From Roseivirga sp. UBA6052 (GTDB lineage: Bacteria > Bacteroidota > Bacteroidia > Cytophagales > Cyclobacteriaceae), in NCBI GenBank assembly GCA_002427755.1, contig DIYO01000007.1, forward strand, positions 54,878-118,877: a stretch of DNA of 64,000 nt. Direction: 5' to 3'. Under the pieces are notes generated by a model. That model was not told where the DNA came from and made no database searches. It saw only the letters and a program-made list of their open reading frames with translations. Of this stretch, positions 50,990 to 59,867 are shown piece by piece; the stretch's first letter is position 1, and the number at the start of each line of letters is the position of its first letter. A program made the translations under genes and the position numbers.

Positions 50990-53377
50990 CTACTCGTTTC
51001 TTAAAATCTCAGAAGGGTTAACATTCGATACCCTTTTGAATTGATATGCCATTGATAATAATGCGATCACCAAGGTTATGCTAAAGGCCAAGACGTAGGT
51101 GAAAGGACCAATTTCTACCTTGTAGACGAACGCATTGAGCCAATCGTTCAGTCCAAAGTATGCCAATGGTGCAGCGATAATAAAGGCTACCAAAATAAGC
51201 AATACAAACTCCTTTGAGAGCAAGTAAATCAGCTGCTTAAGCTCTGCTCCTAACACTTTCCTAATACCGAATTCTTTCATTCGTTGCTCTGCCGAGAATG
51301 CGGTTAAACCAATTAAACCTAGAATTGAAATAGTAATGGCTATTCCGGAGAAGACATTGAAAATATTACCCAATCTCGTCTCAGTAGCATACTGATTATT
51401 ATACTCTTGATCATAGAATGTAAGTTGAATAGGCTTATCAGGAACCAATTCATCCCACTTAGACTCAATTGCCGAAACAGTCTCACGTACATTTGACGTC
51501 TTCAATCGGAGATTAAAGAATTGAAACGGATTTTTGTCATAAGCAAAACTAGCCGGTTGTATTGAGACCTTTAGTGTCTCATTATGAAAGTCTTTAACTA
51601 CACCAACAATGTACTTATCTCCATTTTGCTCAAACTTTTGACCGATGGGCTCATCATATCCCAACTTTTCAACAAAAGCCTCATTTACTATCAAAGCTTG
51701 TTCTGGAGCAATATCTTCTATTCCATTAAAATTACCTCCTTGTACAAAGCGCATCCCCATGGTAGACACAAAAGAACTGTCCACTTCAAAGGAGTCATAG
51801 ACTAAATAATCTTCACTGTCTTCAAAGCCAGGAATCTCCTTCATAGGTCTGAAATAGATTGAGTTATATCCAAGTATTTCATTTGAAACAGATATCTCGT
51901 CAACACCAGGAATACTTGCTAGCTCTTCCTTAAAAACTTGAGCATTATCTTTTAGGTCTCTATTAGCCTTTATGTAGACAAGTTCCTCTCTCTCGTAGCC
52001 TAAGTCTTTATTTTGTAAATAGGATAGTTGAGACTGTATAATTAAAGTAGCCATAATTAAGCCCTGGGCGATAAAGAATTGAAACCATACAAGCCCCCTT
52101 CTTATTCCTACCTTTTCTTTAGAACCATCTCTTCCTGTAAGGGCTTTAAGCGCCTTGAATTGGCTCATTCTAAGCGCTGGGTATACACCGGCAAAAAGTC
52201 CGACAAGCAAACTTAAACCTATTACGAAAACAAAGAACTCTAAACTCCAATAGTAGAGTTCTAATTGTCTGTCAATGAGATTGTTGTAAGCAGGAAGCAA
52301 TCTTTCTGATATGGCGAAAGCCATAATCACGCTTAGAAAAGCAAAGACTGTAGACTCCACCATATTCTGTCTGATAATCTGTCTTTTGTCGGCACCTAAT
52401 ACCTTTCTAACACCAACTTCTTTCATCTTTTTAAGTGAACGAGCTGTAGCTAGGTTCACATAGTTTAGACAAGCGATAACTAGAATGAGCAAAGCTATAC
52501 TGCCGAAGATGTAAACATATCGCATGTCACTAACCGGAAATACAGTCCAATCGAACTGAGATTTCAGGTGAACATCGGTGAACGGCACAAAATATAAACC
52601 ATTGGTAAGCACCCCATTATCGTCAAACTTACTCTTCTGGTTTTCAACAAAGTTTTCTTCAATTACGGTTTGTGCTTTTGCATATACCTCTTCTACATCA
52701 GAATTATTTGGCAGTCTGAAAGCAACAAAAGATACACTACCACCTCTTTCATTCGGATACTCCTCTAAGCCCTCTGCAATCTCATTCTCATTGCTAATGA
52801 GTATTTCATATTTGATATGGGTATTCGCTGGTGAGTTTTCTATGACTGCGGCAACCTGAAATACTTTGTTATTCACTTTAATTGACTCTCCTACAGGAGT
52901 CTTAGCATCAAAGTACTTCTCCATGACCCGCTCAGAAATTACTATCTGATTAGGTTTACTAAAGTCTACATCTCCCTGTAAAATTTCGAAATCAAATACA
53001 TCGAAAAACGGTTGACCAACATACTTTATATTATTCTCATAAAATCTGGCATCACCTATTTCAACAAGTGCTTCACTATTAGGACTAATATGAACCATCT
53101 CTGAAAGCTCAGGTACAAGTTCTTGTAGTTTAAGTGAAAGCCCGGTCAAATAGCGTGCATTATTGATGGGTCCTGACCTAGTATTGGCTTTGTCGCCAAA
53201 AACATAAATCCTCTCCGCATCTGTATGAAATTTGTCGTAGCTAAGTTCATGTCTAATAAAAAGAGCCAAGAGTATAAAAGAGGTTACGCCAATGGTTAGA
53301 CCAACCAAATTCAATATGGTAAAGAACTTGTCTCTCTTAAAATGTCTGAGTGCGGTTATAAAGTAGGATTTAATCAT
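50990..53377 (-). CDS. FtsX/MacB-type permease, cluster member 3
   Basis: A 795-residue paralogue, third and last gene of the operon beginning at 58270. TM1 about 22-42, TM2-4 about 280-410, TM5 about 432-450, TM6-8 about 680-790, with loop motifs KEVGVRKVLGA and KEFGIRKVLGA and the end NPSEILRNE. It starts 17 bases after the stop of the previous permease. Its sequence is more distant from members 1 and 2 than they are from each other by eye. No Walker motif. Confidence 0.92.
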   Translation of the reverse strand: MIKSYFITALRHFKRDKFFTILNLVGLTIGVTSFILLALFIRHELSYDKFHTDAERIYVFGDKANTRSGPINNARYLTGLSLKLQELVPELSEMVHISPNSEALVEIGDARFYENNIKYVGQPFFDVFDFEILQGDVDFSKPNQIVISERVMEKYFDAKTPVGESIKVNNKVFQVAAVIENSPANTHIKYEILISNENEIAEGLEEYPNERGGSVSFVAFRLPNNSDVEEVYAKAQTVIEENFVENQKSKFDDNGVLTNGLYFVPFTDVHLKSQFDWTVFPVSDMRYVYIFGSIALLILVIACLNYVNLATARSLKKMKEVGVRKVLGADKRQIIRQNMVESTVFAFLSVIMAFAISERLLPAYNNLIDRQLELYYWSLEFFVFVIGLSLLVGLFAGVYPALRMSQFKALKALTGRDGSKEKVGIRRGLVWFQFFIAQGLIMATLIIQSQLSYLQNKDLGYEREELVYIKANRDLKDNAQVFKEELASIPGVDEISVSNEILGYNSIYFRPMKEIPGFEDSEDYLVYDSFEVDSSFVSTMGMRFVQGGNFNGIEDIAPEQALIVNEAFVEKLGYDEPIGQKFEQNGDKYIVGVVKDFHNETLKVSIQPASFAYDKNPFQFFNLRLKTSNVRETVSAIESKWDELVPDKPIQLTFYDQEYNNQYATETRLGNIFNVFSGIAITISILGLIGLTAFSAEQRMKEFGIRKVLGAELKQLIYLLSKEFVLLILVAFIIAAPLAYFGLNDWLNAFVYKVEIGPFTYVLAFSITLVIALLSMAYQFKRVSNVNPSEILRNE

Positions 53378-53394
53378 GGTTGTAGTTTTTGAGT

Positions 53395-55824
53395 TTACTC
53401 GCTTCTTAATGAATCTACGGGATTAGCATTTGCAGCTTTAAGAGATCTAAGACCTGTAGTTAAAGCACCTATCAGGAGCGTAAAACCAATGGCAATAGCG
53501 AATGAACCAATACCAATGTCTATTCGATATTCAAAATCTGACAACCAGCTATTCATGAAGAAATATCCAAGAGGTGCTGCAATTAAAAAGGCTATCGCAA
53601 TCAAAATCATCAATTCCTTAGAGAAAATATTGAGTATCTGATTTACAGATGCACCCAACACCTTCCTGATTCCTATCTCTTTGGTCTTTTGATTAGCCAT
53701 GAACGATACCAATCCATATAGACCTAAACAACCGATGAGAATAGCTATGCCTGAGAAAATCTTGTAAAGTGTGAGGGTATTTGCCTCCTCTTCGTATTCT
53801 TGCATGATTCTCTCACTCAAGATTTCATAATCGAATAAAGTTCCTGGGAATTGGGCAGACCATACATCTCTCAGATGGGCAATTAGTTCCCCCTGCTGTT
53901 GATCATTTCCTTCAAATCTCACTGCTCCTTCTTGGAAAAGCGGTTCATATTTCACAAAGATCATTGGATCAATTTTGACACCTAAATTGTTGTTATGAAA
54001 ACTCTTAAAAACACCCACAATAGTTTTGTCATTAATCACTCCTGATCCAATTCTTTTACCCAAGGCATCTTCTGGATTTTCAATTTCCATAAGATCAAGA
54101 ACATCTTCAGAAACCAAGGCTACATCTATGGTGTCGCCCTCCCTAAAATTCCTCCCAGCTAACAATTCAATATCGTATAGAGGCACATAATTCTCATCAA
54201 CAATTTTATATCCTGCATCCAGATTTGCACCTCCTTGTACTAATTCATAACTAAAAGTTGATCCAATATTACTCTCTGAAAGCGGGCTACTAAAGCCGTA
54301 ACTAACCATCTCTACACCAGCAAATTCTGACAAGCGATTGGCCATCGTTCTCATTTTTTCCTCATCTTGATCCGGCAGGTTGAATGTGATGATCGAGTCT
54401 TTCTTAAATCCTAAGTCTTTTGATTCGAAATACTCCATTTGAAAAATAACAATCAACGTACAAATGACGAGAAACTGGCTAATCAAGAATTGACCAACTA
54501 CTAATGCTCTTCTCACATTGAGATTTCCTGAAAGTGCCGTTTGCCCCTTGCTTCTCAAGGTAATAACCGGTTTTAATCGAGAAAGAACTAAGGAAGGATA
54601 TATACCTGCTAGCACCGTAACTGATACAGTAATTGCGATTACCAGTAACATTAGCGTAGGATCGTTGAATAGATTCAGAGAAAGATTATATCCAATCAAT
54701 GGTTCCATTTTACCCAAGACGAGCTCTGAAAGCCCCATTGAAATAATTACAGAACAGAGTGTAATTAAGAAGGTCTCGCCTAAGAATTGAAATATCAATT
54801 GGCTCTTTAAACCACCCAATACTTTTCTAACACCTACTTCTTTTGCCCTTTTTATTGCTAATGCTGTAGAAAGATTAACAAAGTTTATACAGGCTGTTAA
54901 AATCAAGAAGATGCCTACCGCTACCGGGACTGCTAAAGTTTCTTTTTCAGTTGCTAAGCCGCCATAAGTACCATAATCAGGACTAAAATGAAACTCATTC
55001 ATTGGTTGAAGAGAGAACGATTTTTCAGTATCGGCCTCTTCGACAGGGATATACTTTTCAACGAATCCTGGAAGTACACTTTCTACTTGTTCTTGAGTTA
55101 CACCATCAGCCATCAAATAATAGACATGAGCATTTGATGAAGTACTATTCCATGCATCTGGCTGATAAAAGTCATTTATCTCTTCTAATCCAGCATACTC
55201 TATGAAAAACTTAAAAGGAAGAGAAGTATTTAATGGCGGATCAGCCACTACTCCGGTGACAAAGAATGTCAACTTGTTGAGTAATTTCATTTCTTTACCC
55301 AAGACGCGGTCATAACCACCATCGCCTACACCAAAATACTTTTCCGCAATAGACTCTGTTATAACTGCAGACTTTGGCTCCTTTAATGCGTTTTCAGGAT
55401 CACCAATCTTCCATTCATAATCGAATATTTTGAAAATCTCTTTATCAACAAAGGTTATACCATCTCTCTGTTCAAAATGAGTCCATTCAGCAGTTCCCTG
55501 CTGAACACTCATCTGGTTAGCTCCAATGTAGAAAGTTCTCACAGGCAAGCCGAGATCGGGATAATCTTGCCTGAAAGCTTCGGCAAACGGATTCGGAATT
55601 CCTGCTTCTACTTCGACTTTATTAGGGCTGACATCTGTCTTAAGAAAACGATAAATTTGATCGTAATTGGTCTGATACTTATCGAAGCTGTTCTCGAAAA
55701 GTACAATCTTGAATAGCACTAACGCTGACCCTATTCCTAGTGCTAAACCAAATACGTTTAACAAGGTAAATGACCTATTTCTTGATAGGTTTCTAATGGC
55801 TGTTTTGAGATAGTTCTTAAACAT
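53395..55824 (-). CDS. FtsX/MacB-type permease, cluster member 2
   Basis: An 809-residue paralogue, middle gene of the first permease operon. Loop motifs KEVGVRKVLGG and KEIGIRKVLGA, end NPVDSLRSE. The first periplasmic region holds a conserved FDYEWKIGDPENALKEPKSA stretch, shared in form with the other members (protein falls in a folded MacB_PCD-like domain). Gaps of 10 bases upstream and 17 downstream indicate one transcript. Function as for the other members: unknown cargo, ATPase not encoded nearby. Confidence 0.92.
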   Translation of the reverse strand: MFKNYLKTAIRNLSRNRSFTLLNVFGLALGIGSALVLFKIVLFENSFDKYQTNYDQIYRFLKTDVSPNKVEVEAGIPNPFAEAFRQDYPDLGLPVRTFYIGANQMSVQQGTAEWTHFEQRDGITFVDKEIFKIFDYEWKIGDPENALKEPKSAVITESIAEKYFGVGDGGYDRVLGKEMKLLNKLTFFVTGVVADPPLNTSLPFKFFIEYAGLEEINDFYQPDAWNSTSSNAHVYYLMADGVTQEQVESVLPGFVEKYIPVEEADTEKSFSLQPMNEFHFSPDYGTYGGLATEKETLAVPVAVGIFLILTACINFVNLSTALAIKRAKEVGVRKVLGGLKSQLIFQFLGETFLITLCSVIISMGLSELVLGKMEPLIGYNLSLNLFNDPTLMLLVIAITVSVTVLAGIYPSLVLSRLKPVITLRSKGQTALSGNLNVRRALVVGQFLISQFLVICTLIVIFQMEYFESKDLGFKKDSIITFNLPDQDEEKMRTMANRLSEFAGVEMVSYGFSSPLSESNIGSTFSYELVQGGANLDAGYKIVDENYVPLYDIELLAGRNFREGDTIDVALVSEDVLDLMEIENPEDALGKRIGSGVINDKTIVGVFKSFHNNNLGVKIDPMIFVKYEPLFQEGAVRFEGNDQQQGELIAHLRDVWSAQFPGTLFDYEILSERIMQEYEEEANTLTLYKIFSGIAILIGCLGLYGLVSFMANQKTKEIGIRKVLGASVNQILNIFSKELMILIAIAFLIAAPLGYFFMNSWLSDFEYRIDIGIGSFAIAIGFTLLIGALTTGLRSLKAANANPVDSLRSE

Positions 55825-55834
55825 GAGTAGTTTC

Positions 55835-58270
55835 TTATTCGTCTTTCAAAGAATTAACAGGATTTGCTGACGCAGCTTTTACAGCTTTAGTACCAACTGT
55901 AACAGCAGCAATTAAAGAAGTGGCTATGGCGCCCAGAATGAAAACCTTAGCACCCAAATCAATTCGGTAAGCATAGTCGTTCAGCCAAAAGTTCATAACA
56001 TAGTAAGACAGCGGAGCAGAAATCAAGAATGCTAAGCCTACTAAAATCATCACCTCTTTAGAGAATATTCTAAGAATGCTTCCGATAGATGCCCCTAAGA
56101 CTTTTCTAATACCGATTTCTTTAACTTTTTGGTTCGCCATAAAAGAGACTAAACCGTACAAGCCTAAACAGCATATCAATACAGCCATGGCTGCAAAGCC
56201 CTCGAATAATTCGGCAATGCGTTGTTCTGTTTCATACTGACCTTTTACTCTGTCATCTACAAATACATGACTGAACATACTTTCAGGATATGTCTCTGTC
56301 CAAACCTTTTCAATTTGATCTATTACTTGCTGGTAGTCTCCATTAGTATTGATGCCAACACCACCTTCAAAATACTGAGTAGAACCTGGTAGAAAATAAA
56401 CAGGATCTATAGTTGATCTGAAAGACTGATTATGGAAATCCTTTACTACACCGGTAATCAAATAGCTCATACCCCAGTTTGTTTCGAATCTTGTACCAAC
56501 TGCGTCCACTGAGTTTTCAATACCTAAATACTGTACAAGCTTTTCATTAACAGCTACATGATCCTCAGGGCTATCATCTTTGATGAATTCACCTGCTACT
56601 AATTCAAGATTGAATAAGTCAGCATAATTTTCATCTACATTCTTACGGTTAGCTGCAAAAACATCATTCTCATCCCCTCTAGGGTCTAAGATGCGATCTA
56701 AATTGTTGGTGTTTGCTGCGCCAGGCGTTGCAATAAAGAAACTCAAATCTTCAACACCTGAGATGCCTGAAACTCTAGATCTTAGCAAATCGACTTTCTC
56801 TTCTGAAATCTCTGGAATATTAAAAGTCAGAATTCCCTCAGTTTTAAAACCTAATGGTTCATTGATCATAAAATTCATTTGAAAGAGCACTACTAGCGTA
56901 CCTATGATCAAAGTCTGAGAAATAAAGAATTGGAAAATTACCAACGCTCTTCGAATAGATAAGCTAGACTTGCTTACTCTTGAACTTAACTTGCTACTTC
57001 TAAGCGCATTAAGCGGTGTAAATCCAGACAACACCATTGCTGGATATGCACCAGCTAACAAGGTTACACCTACTGCTAAAGCCAATAGAAAAACGTAGAT
57101 GGATGTGCTTTGAAATAAATCTAGACTTAATTGATAGCCTAAAAACGGCTCTAATTTCAATAGAATACCTTCACTTAAGCCAAGAGAAAGAATAATGGCA
57201 GCTGATGTTATCAAGAAAACCTCACCGAGGAATTGAACCACTAACTGAATCTTCGCACTTCCTAATACTTTTCTAATCCCAATTTCTTTTGCTCTTTTTA
57301 CCGATTGTGCTGTTGCTAAATTGATAAAGTTGATAGCCGCAGTAAGTACAAGGATAACCGCTAATATGCTCAGACCCCTGAGTACTGACGTATCCATACG
57401 GCCAGTACCTAATTCCTCATCTAAATGAATTTTAGTAACAGGCTGTAAGGTAAAGTGGAAGTCCTGATCATCATCGAAACGATAACCACCATTGTATAAG
57501 TAGTTTTCAGAAGCTTCAATCAAACGGGCTTGAGCACCCTCTAGAGTTTCTGATTCAGAGTATTTTACAAAGGTTCTGGTTGCCCCATTTTGAGTGCCCC
57601 AATTGGTTAGACCATTGGCATAAGGATAAATTCTTGCGCCCTCGTAAGACATCAAATAATGTATGCCCCAATCTGTATTTTCAGGTGGGTCTGCATAAAC
57701 ACCAGTAAGAATTAGGCTCAGCGCATTTTCAAACTCAATGGTTTTTCCTAACAAGTCTTGATACCCTGAACCATCTGTACCAAAAATTTTATCCGCTGCC
57801 GAAGCGGACATCGCAATAGAATTCTGCTCAGTTAGTAAACCATCAGGATTACCCGCCAAAACATCAAAGTCGAACATGTTAAAGAATGGCTGTTCTACAA
57901 ACGCCATACTGTAATCAACCTTAAGCTTCTTAGCTACCCCTTGATCATTTGTGTATTTAAAGACACCATTCCAGTACCAATGTATCCTAGACACTTCCCA
58001 TTCTGGAAAGTCAGCTGCAATTGCCGGACCTAAAGGATGCATCACACTTGATGACTTACTAATATTTCCTGCATTGTCTTTATAAAACACAATGCGATTC
58101 ACCCTATCGGCATCAGTATGATATTGATCGAAGCTATTTTCGAATGAAACAATGCGGTAAATGATGATCGCACCGCTAATACCAATGACCAAACCAAGAA
58201 TATTCAATATGGCAAAAGCCCTATTTCTCTTAATATTCCTGAGCGCTGTTTTGAAGTAGTTTTTGAGCAT
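55835..58270 (-). CDS. FtsX/MacB-type permease, cluster member 1
   Basis: An 811-residue permease, first gene of the first permease operon, divergent from the NtrC-type regulator. Two FtsX units, with loop motifs KEIGIRKVLGS and KEIGIRKVLGA, and the end NPVNSLKDE. It is most similar to member 2. A sigma-54-like promoter at 58296-58311 gives a leader of about 15 bases, and two activator-type elements lie at 58376-58414. The 152-base divergent region is shared with the regulator gene, which makes a direct link between the two very likely. Confidence 0.93.
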   Translation of the reverse strand: MLKNYFKTALRNIKRNRAFAILNILGLVIGISGAIIIYRIVSFENSFDQYHTDADRVNRIVFYKDNAGNISKSSSVMHPLGPAIAADFPEWEVSRIHWYWNGVFKYTNDQGVAKKLKVDYSMAFVEQPFFNMFDFDVLAGNPDGLLTEQNSIAMSASAADKIFGTDGSGYQDLLGKTIEFENALSLILTGVYADPPENTDWGIHYLMSYEGARIYPYANGLTNWGTQNGATRTFVKYSESETLEGAQARLIEASENYLYNGGYRFDDDQDFHFTLQPVTKIHLDEELGTGRMDTSVLRGLSILAVILVLTAAINFINLATAQSVKRAKEIGIRKVLGSAKIQLVVQFLGEVFLITSAAIILSLGLSEGILLKLEPFLGYQLSLDLFQSTSIYVFLLALAVGVTLLAGAYPAMVLSGFTPLNALRSSKLSSRVSKSSLSIRRALVIFQFFISQTLIIGTLVVLFQMNFMINEPLGFKTEGILTFNIPEISEEKVDLLRSRVSGISGVEDLSFFIATPGAANTNNLDRILDPRGDENDVFAANRKNVDENYADLFNLELVAGEFIKDDSPEDHVAVNEKLVQYLGIENSVDAVGTRFETNWGMSYLITGVVKDFHNQSFRSTIDPVYFLPGSTQYFEGGVGINTNGDYQQVIDQIEKVWTETYPESMFSHVFVDDRVKGQYETEQRIAELFEGFAAMAVLICCLGLYGLVSFMANQKVKEIGIRKVLGASIGSILRIFSKEVMILVGLAFLISAPLSYYVMNFWLNDYAYRIDLGAKVFILGAIATSLIAAVTVGTKAVKAASANPVNSLKDE

Positions 58271-58295
58271 TTCTTTTAGATTTCAACATCCTCTA

Positions 58296-58311
58296 GCCAA
58301 AGGTAGTGCCA
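58296..58311 (-). promoter_or_regulatory. Candidate sigma-54 promoter of the first permease operon
   Basis: On the minus strand TGGCAC (58311-58306), five bases, then TTGGC (58300-58296). It has the same exact -24 box and the same TTGG -12 variant as the promoter at 50842. Predicted transcription start near 58285. Confidence 0.7.
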
Positions 58312-58375
58312 AACTTTTATCTTATTGATATACAGTGTTTTACATAATTTTCATCCATAGTACATTAGGATTATA

Positions 58376-58391
58376 GTTTGTTTTCAATACA
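58376..58391 (-). promoter_or_regulatory. Candidate activator site, proximal copy
   Basis: GTTTGTTTTCAATACA as read on the plus strand. It lies 70 bases (first base to first base) from the -24 box at 58306, identical to the spacing at the other permease operon. Two of its 16 bases differ from the other copies. Confidence 0.6.
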
Positions 58392-58398
58392 TTTAACT

Positions 58399-58414
58399 GT
58401 TTGTTTTTGATACA
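58399..58414 (-). promoter_or_regulatory. Candidate activator site, distal copy
   Basis: GTTTGTTTTTGATACA, 23 bases from the proximal copy. It ends eight bases before the regulator's start codon at 58423, so it may also let the regulator control its own gene. Confidence 0.65.
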
Positions 58415-58422
58415 GTGTTAAA

Positions 58423-59796
58423 ATGCCAAAAAGAGAAGCTAAAATACTAGTTGTGGATGATGACATGGATATTCTGAATACCGCCAGAATGTACCTAAAG
58501 CAACAATTCACATTGGTACAAATTGAGAATAATCCAGAAAATATACCACTACACTTTGAGCGAGAAAACTATGATGTTGTCTTGCTTGATATGAATTTTC
58601 GTAAAGGAGAAAACGATGGAGAAGATGGGCTGAAATGGCTCAACAGAGTCTTAACTATCGATCCAAACGCCATCGTAATTTTAATAACGGCTTACGGAGA
58701 ATTCGATTTGGCGGTAAAGGCAATTAAAGCCGGAGCAACTGATTTTATTACCAAACCCTGGAAAAACGAAAAGCTCTATGGTACCATTACTTCGGCCTTG
58801 GAGCTGAGAAAAAACAAACTAGAAGTAGACCGCTTAAAGAGTACACAAAAGACCATTTCCGGGGATATAGACCAGAAATACGAGCACTTTTTAGGTGAAT
58901 CTTTACCGATGCAACAGGTATTCTCTTTGATTAATAAAGTTGGCCCAACGGATGCCAATGTTTTGATTCTAGGAGAAAATGGAACAGGAAAAGAACTTGC
59001 GGCAAGAGCACTACATAGGCAATCGGATAGAGCTGATAAAGTTTTTATCAATGTTGACCTAGGATCTATCAGTGAAACCTTATTTGAAAGCGAACTATTT
59101 GGGCATGCCAAAGGTGCATTTACGGATGCCAAAGAAGATAAACCCGGTCGTTTTGAATTAGCATCAGGTGGTACGCTTTTTCTGGATGAAATAGGTAACC
59201 TCTCCCTTCCCTTACAAGCCAAATTATTAACTGTATTACAACAAAGGAAAGTCAGCCGAGTAGGCTCTAACAAGCAAACTGAAATTGATATACGGTTAAT
59301 TGCGGCAACCAATATGCCACTCTATGAAATGGTGAAGGAAGGTACCTTCAGACAGGATTTATTGTACAGAATTAACACGGTAGAACTTAGAATGCCCTCA
59401 CTTGCTGAAAGAAAAGATGATATTGAGCTACTGGCAAAGCATTTCATATCAGTTTTTGGCAAGAAGTACAAAAAGGAAAACTTAAGAATAGACACTTCAA
59501 CCATCAATAAATTGAAGCGTTATCATTGGCCTGGTAATATTCGAGAATTCGAACATGCTATTGAGCGGGCCATCATACTTACCGATGAGAATAAGCTATC
59601 TCCTAACGACTTTATGCTTCAAACCACACCCAAAAGTAATAGTGAAGATGATGATACATTGAATATTACGGAAATGGAGAAAAGATTGATTCTGAAAGCG
59701 TTAGATAAACATGGTGGTAATGTTACACGAGCAGCAAAGGAACTTGGTTTAGATCGATTAGCTCTTTATCGTAGACTACAAAAATATGGACTTTAA
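58423..59796 (+). CDS. NtrC-family sigma-54-dependent response regulator
   Basis: A 457-residue activator in three parts: receiver (about 6-125, phosphoacceptor Asp56 in VVLLDMNF), AAA+ sigma-54 interaction domain (about 155-380) and a Fis-type DNA-binding helix-turn-helix (about 415-457, GNVTRAAKELGLDRLALYRR). The Walker A is GENGTGKE (184-191), Walker B is FLDEIG, and the sigma-54 contact loop reads GAFTDA (231-236) in place of the usual GAFTGA. It should activate promoters of the TGGCAC type; the two such promoters before the permease operons are the obvious targets. Its kinase follows 71 bases later. Confidence 0.94.
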   Translation: MPKREAKILVVDDDMDILNTARMYLKQQFTLVQIENNPENIPLHFERENYDVVLLDMNFRKGENDGEDGLKWLNRVLTIDPNAIVILITAYGEFDLAVKAIKAGATDFITKPWKNEKLYGTITSALELRKNKLEVDRLKSTQKTISGDIDQKYEHFLGESLPMQQVFSLINKVGPTDANVLILGENGTGKELAARALHRQSDRADKVFINVDLGSISETLFESELFGHAKGAFTDAKEDKPGRFELASGGTLFLDEIGNLSLPLQAKLLTVLQQRKVSRVGSNKQTEIDIRLIAATNMPLYEMVKEGTFRQDLLYRINTVELRMPSLAERKDDIELLAKHFISVFGKKYKKENLRIDTSTINKLKRYHWPGNIREFEHAIERAIILTDENKLSPNDFMLQTTPKSNSEDDDTLNITEMEKRLILKALDKHGGNVTRAAKELGLDRLALYRRLQKYGL

Positions 59797-59830
59797 AAGC
59801 AGCGAGATACGAGCTGTTAGTTTCGAGAGT

Positions 59831-59861
59831 GACTCGAGACTTAAGACTCGAGACTCGAGAC
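59831..59861. repeat. Three GACTCGAGAC repeats between regulator and kinase
   Basis: The palindrome-containing unit GACTCGAGAC occurs at 59831, 59845 and 59852, the last two overlapping by three bases. Reading through it adds a low-complexity peptide to the kinase N-terminus, so the kinase start is set after it. Confidence 0.7.
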
Positions 59862-59867
59862 ACTAAT

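Noticed and set aside
58317..58334. Possible third activator site TTGATATACA
   Set aside because: Only the right half matches the consensus, and the spacing does not fit the 23-base period.
59829..59867. Longer start (GTG) for the NtrY-like kinase
   Set aside because: The added peptide is a direct read-through of the GACTCGAGAC repeats; the ATG at 59868 is followed at once by the first membrane helix.
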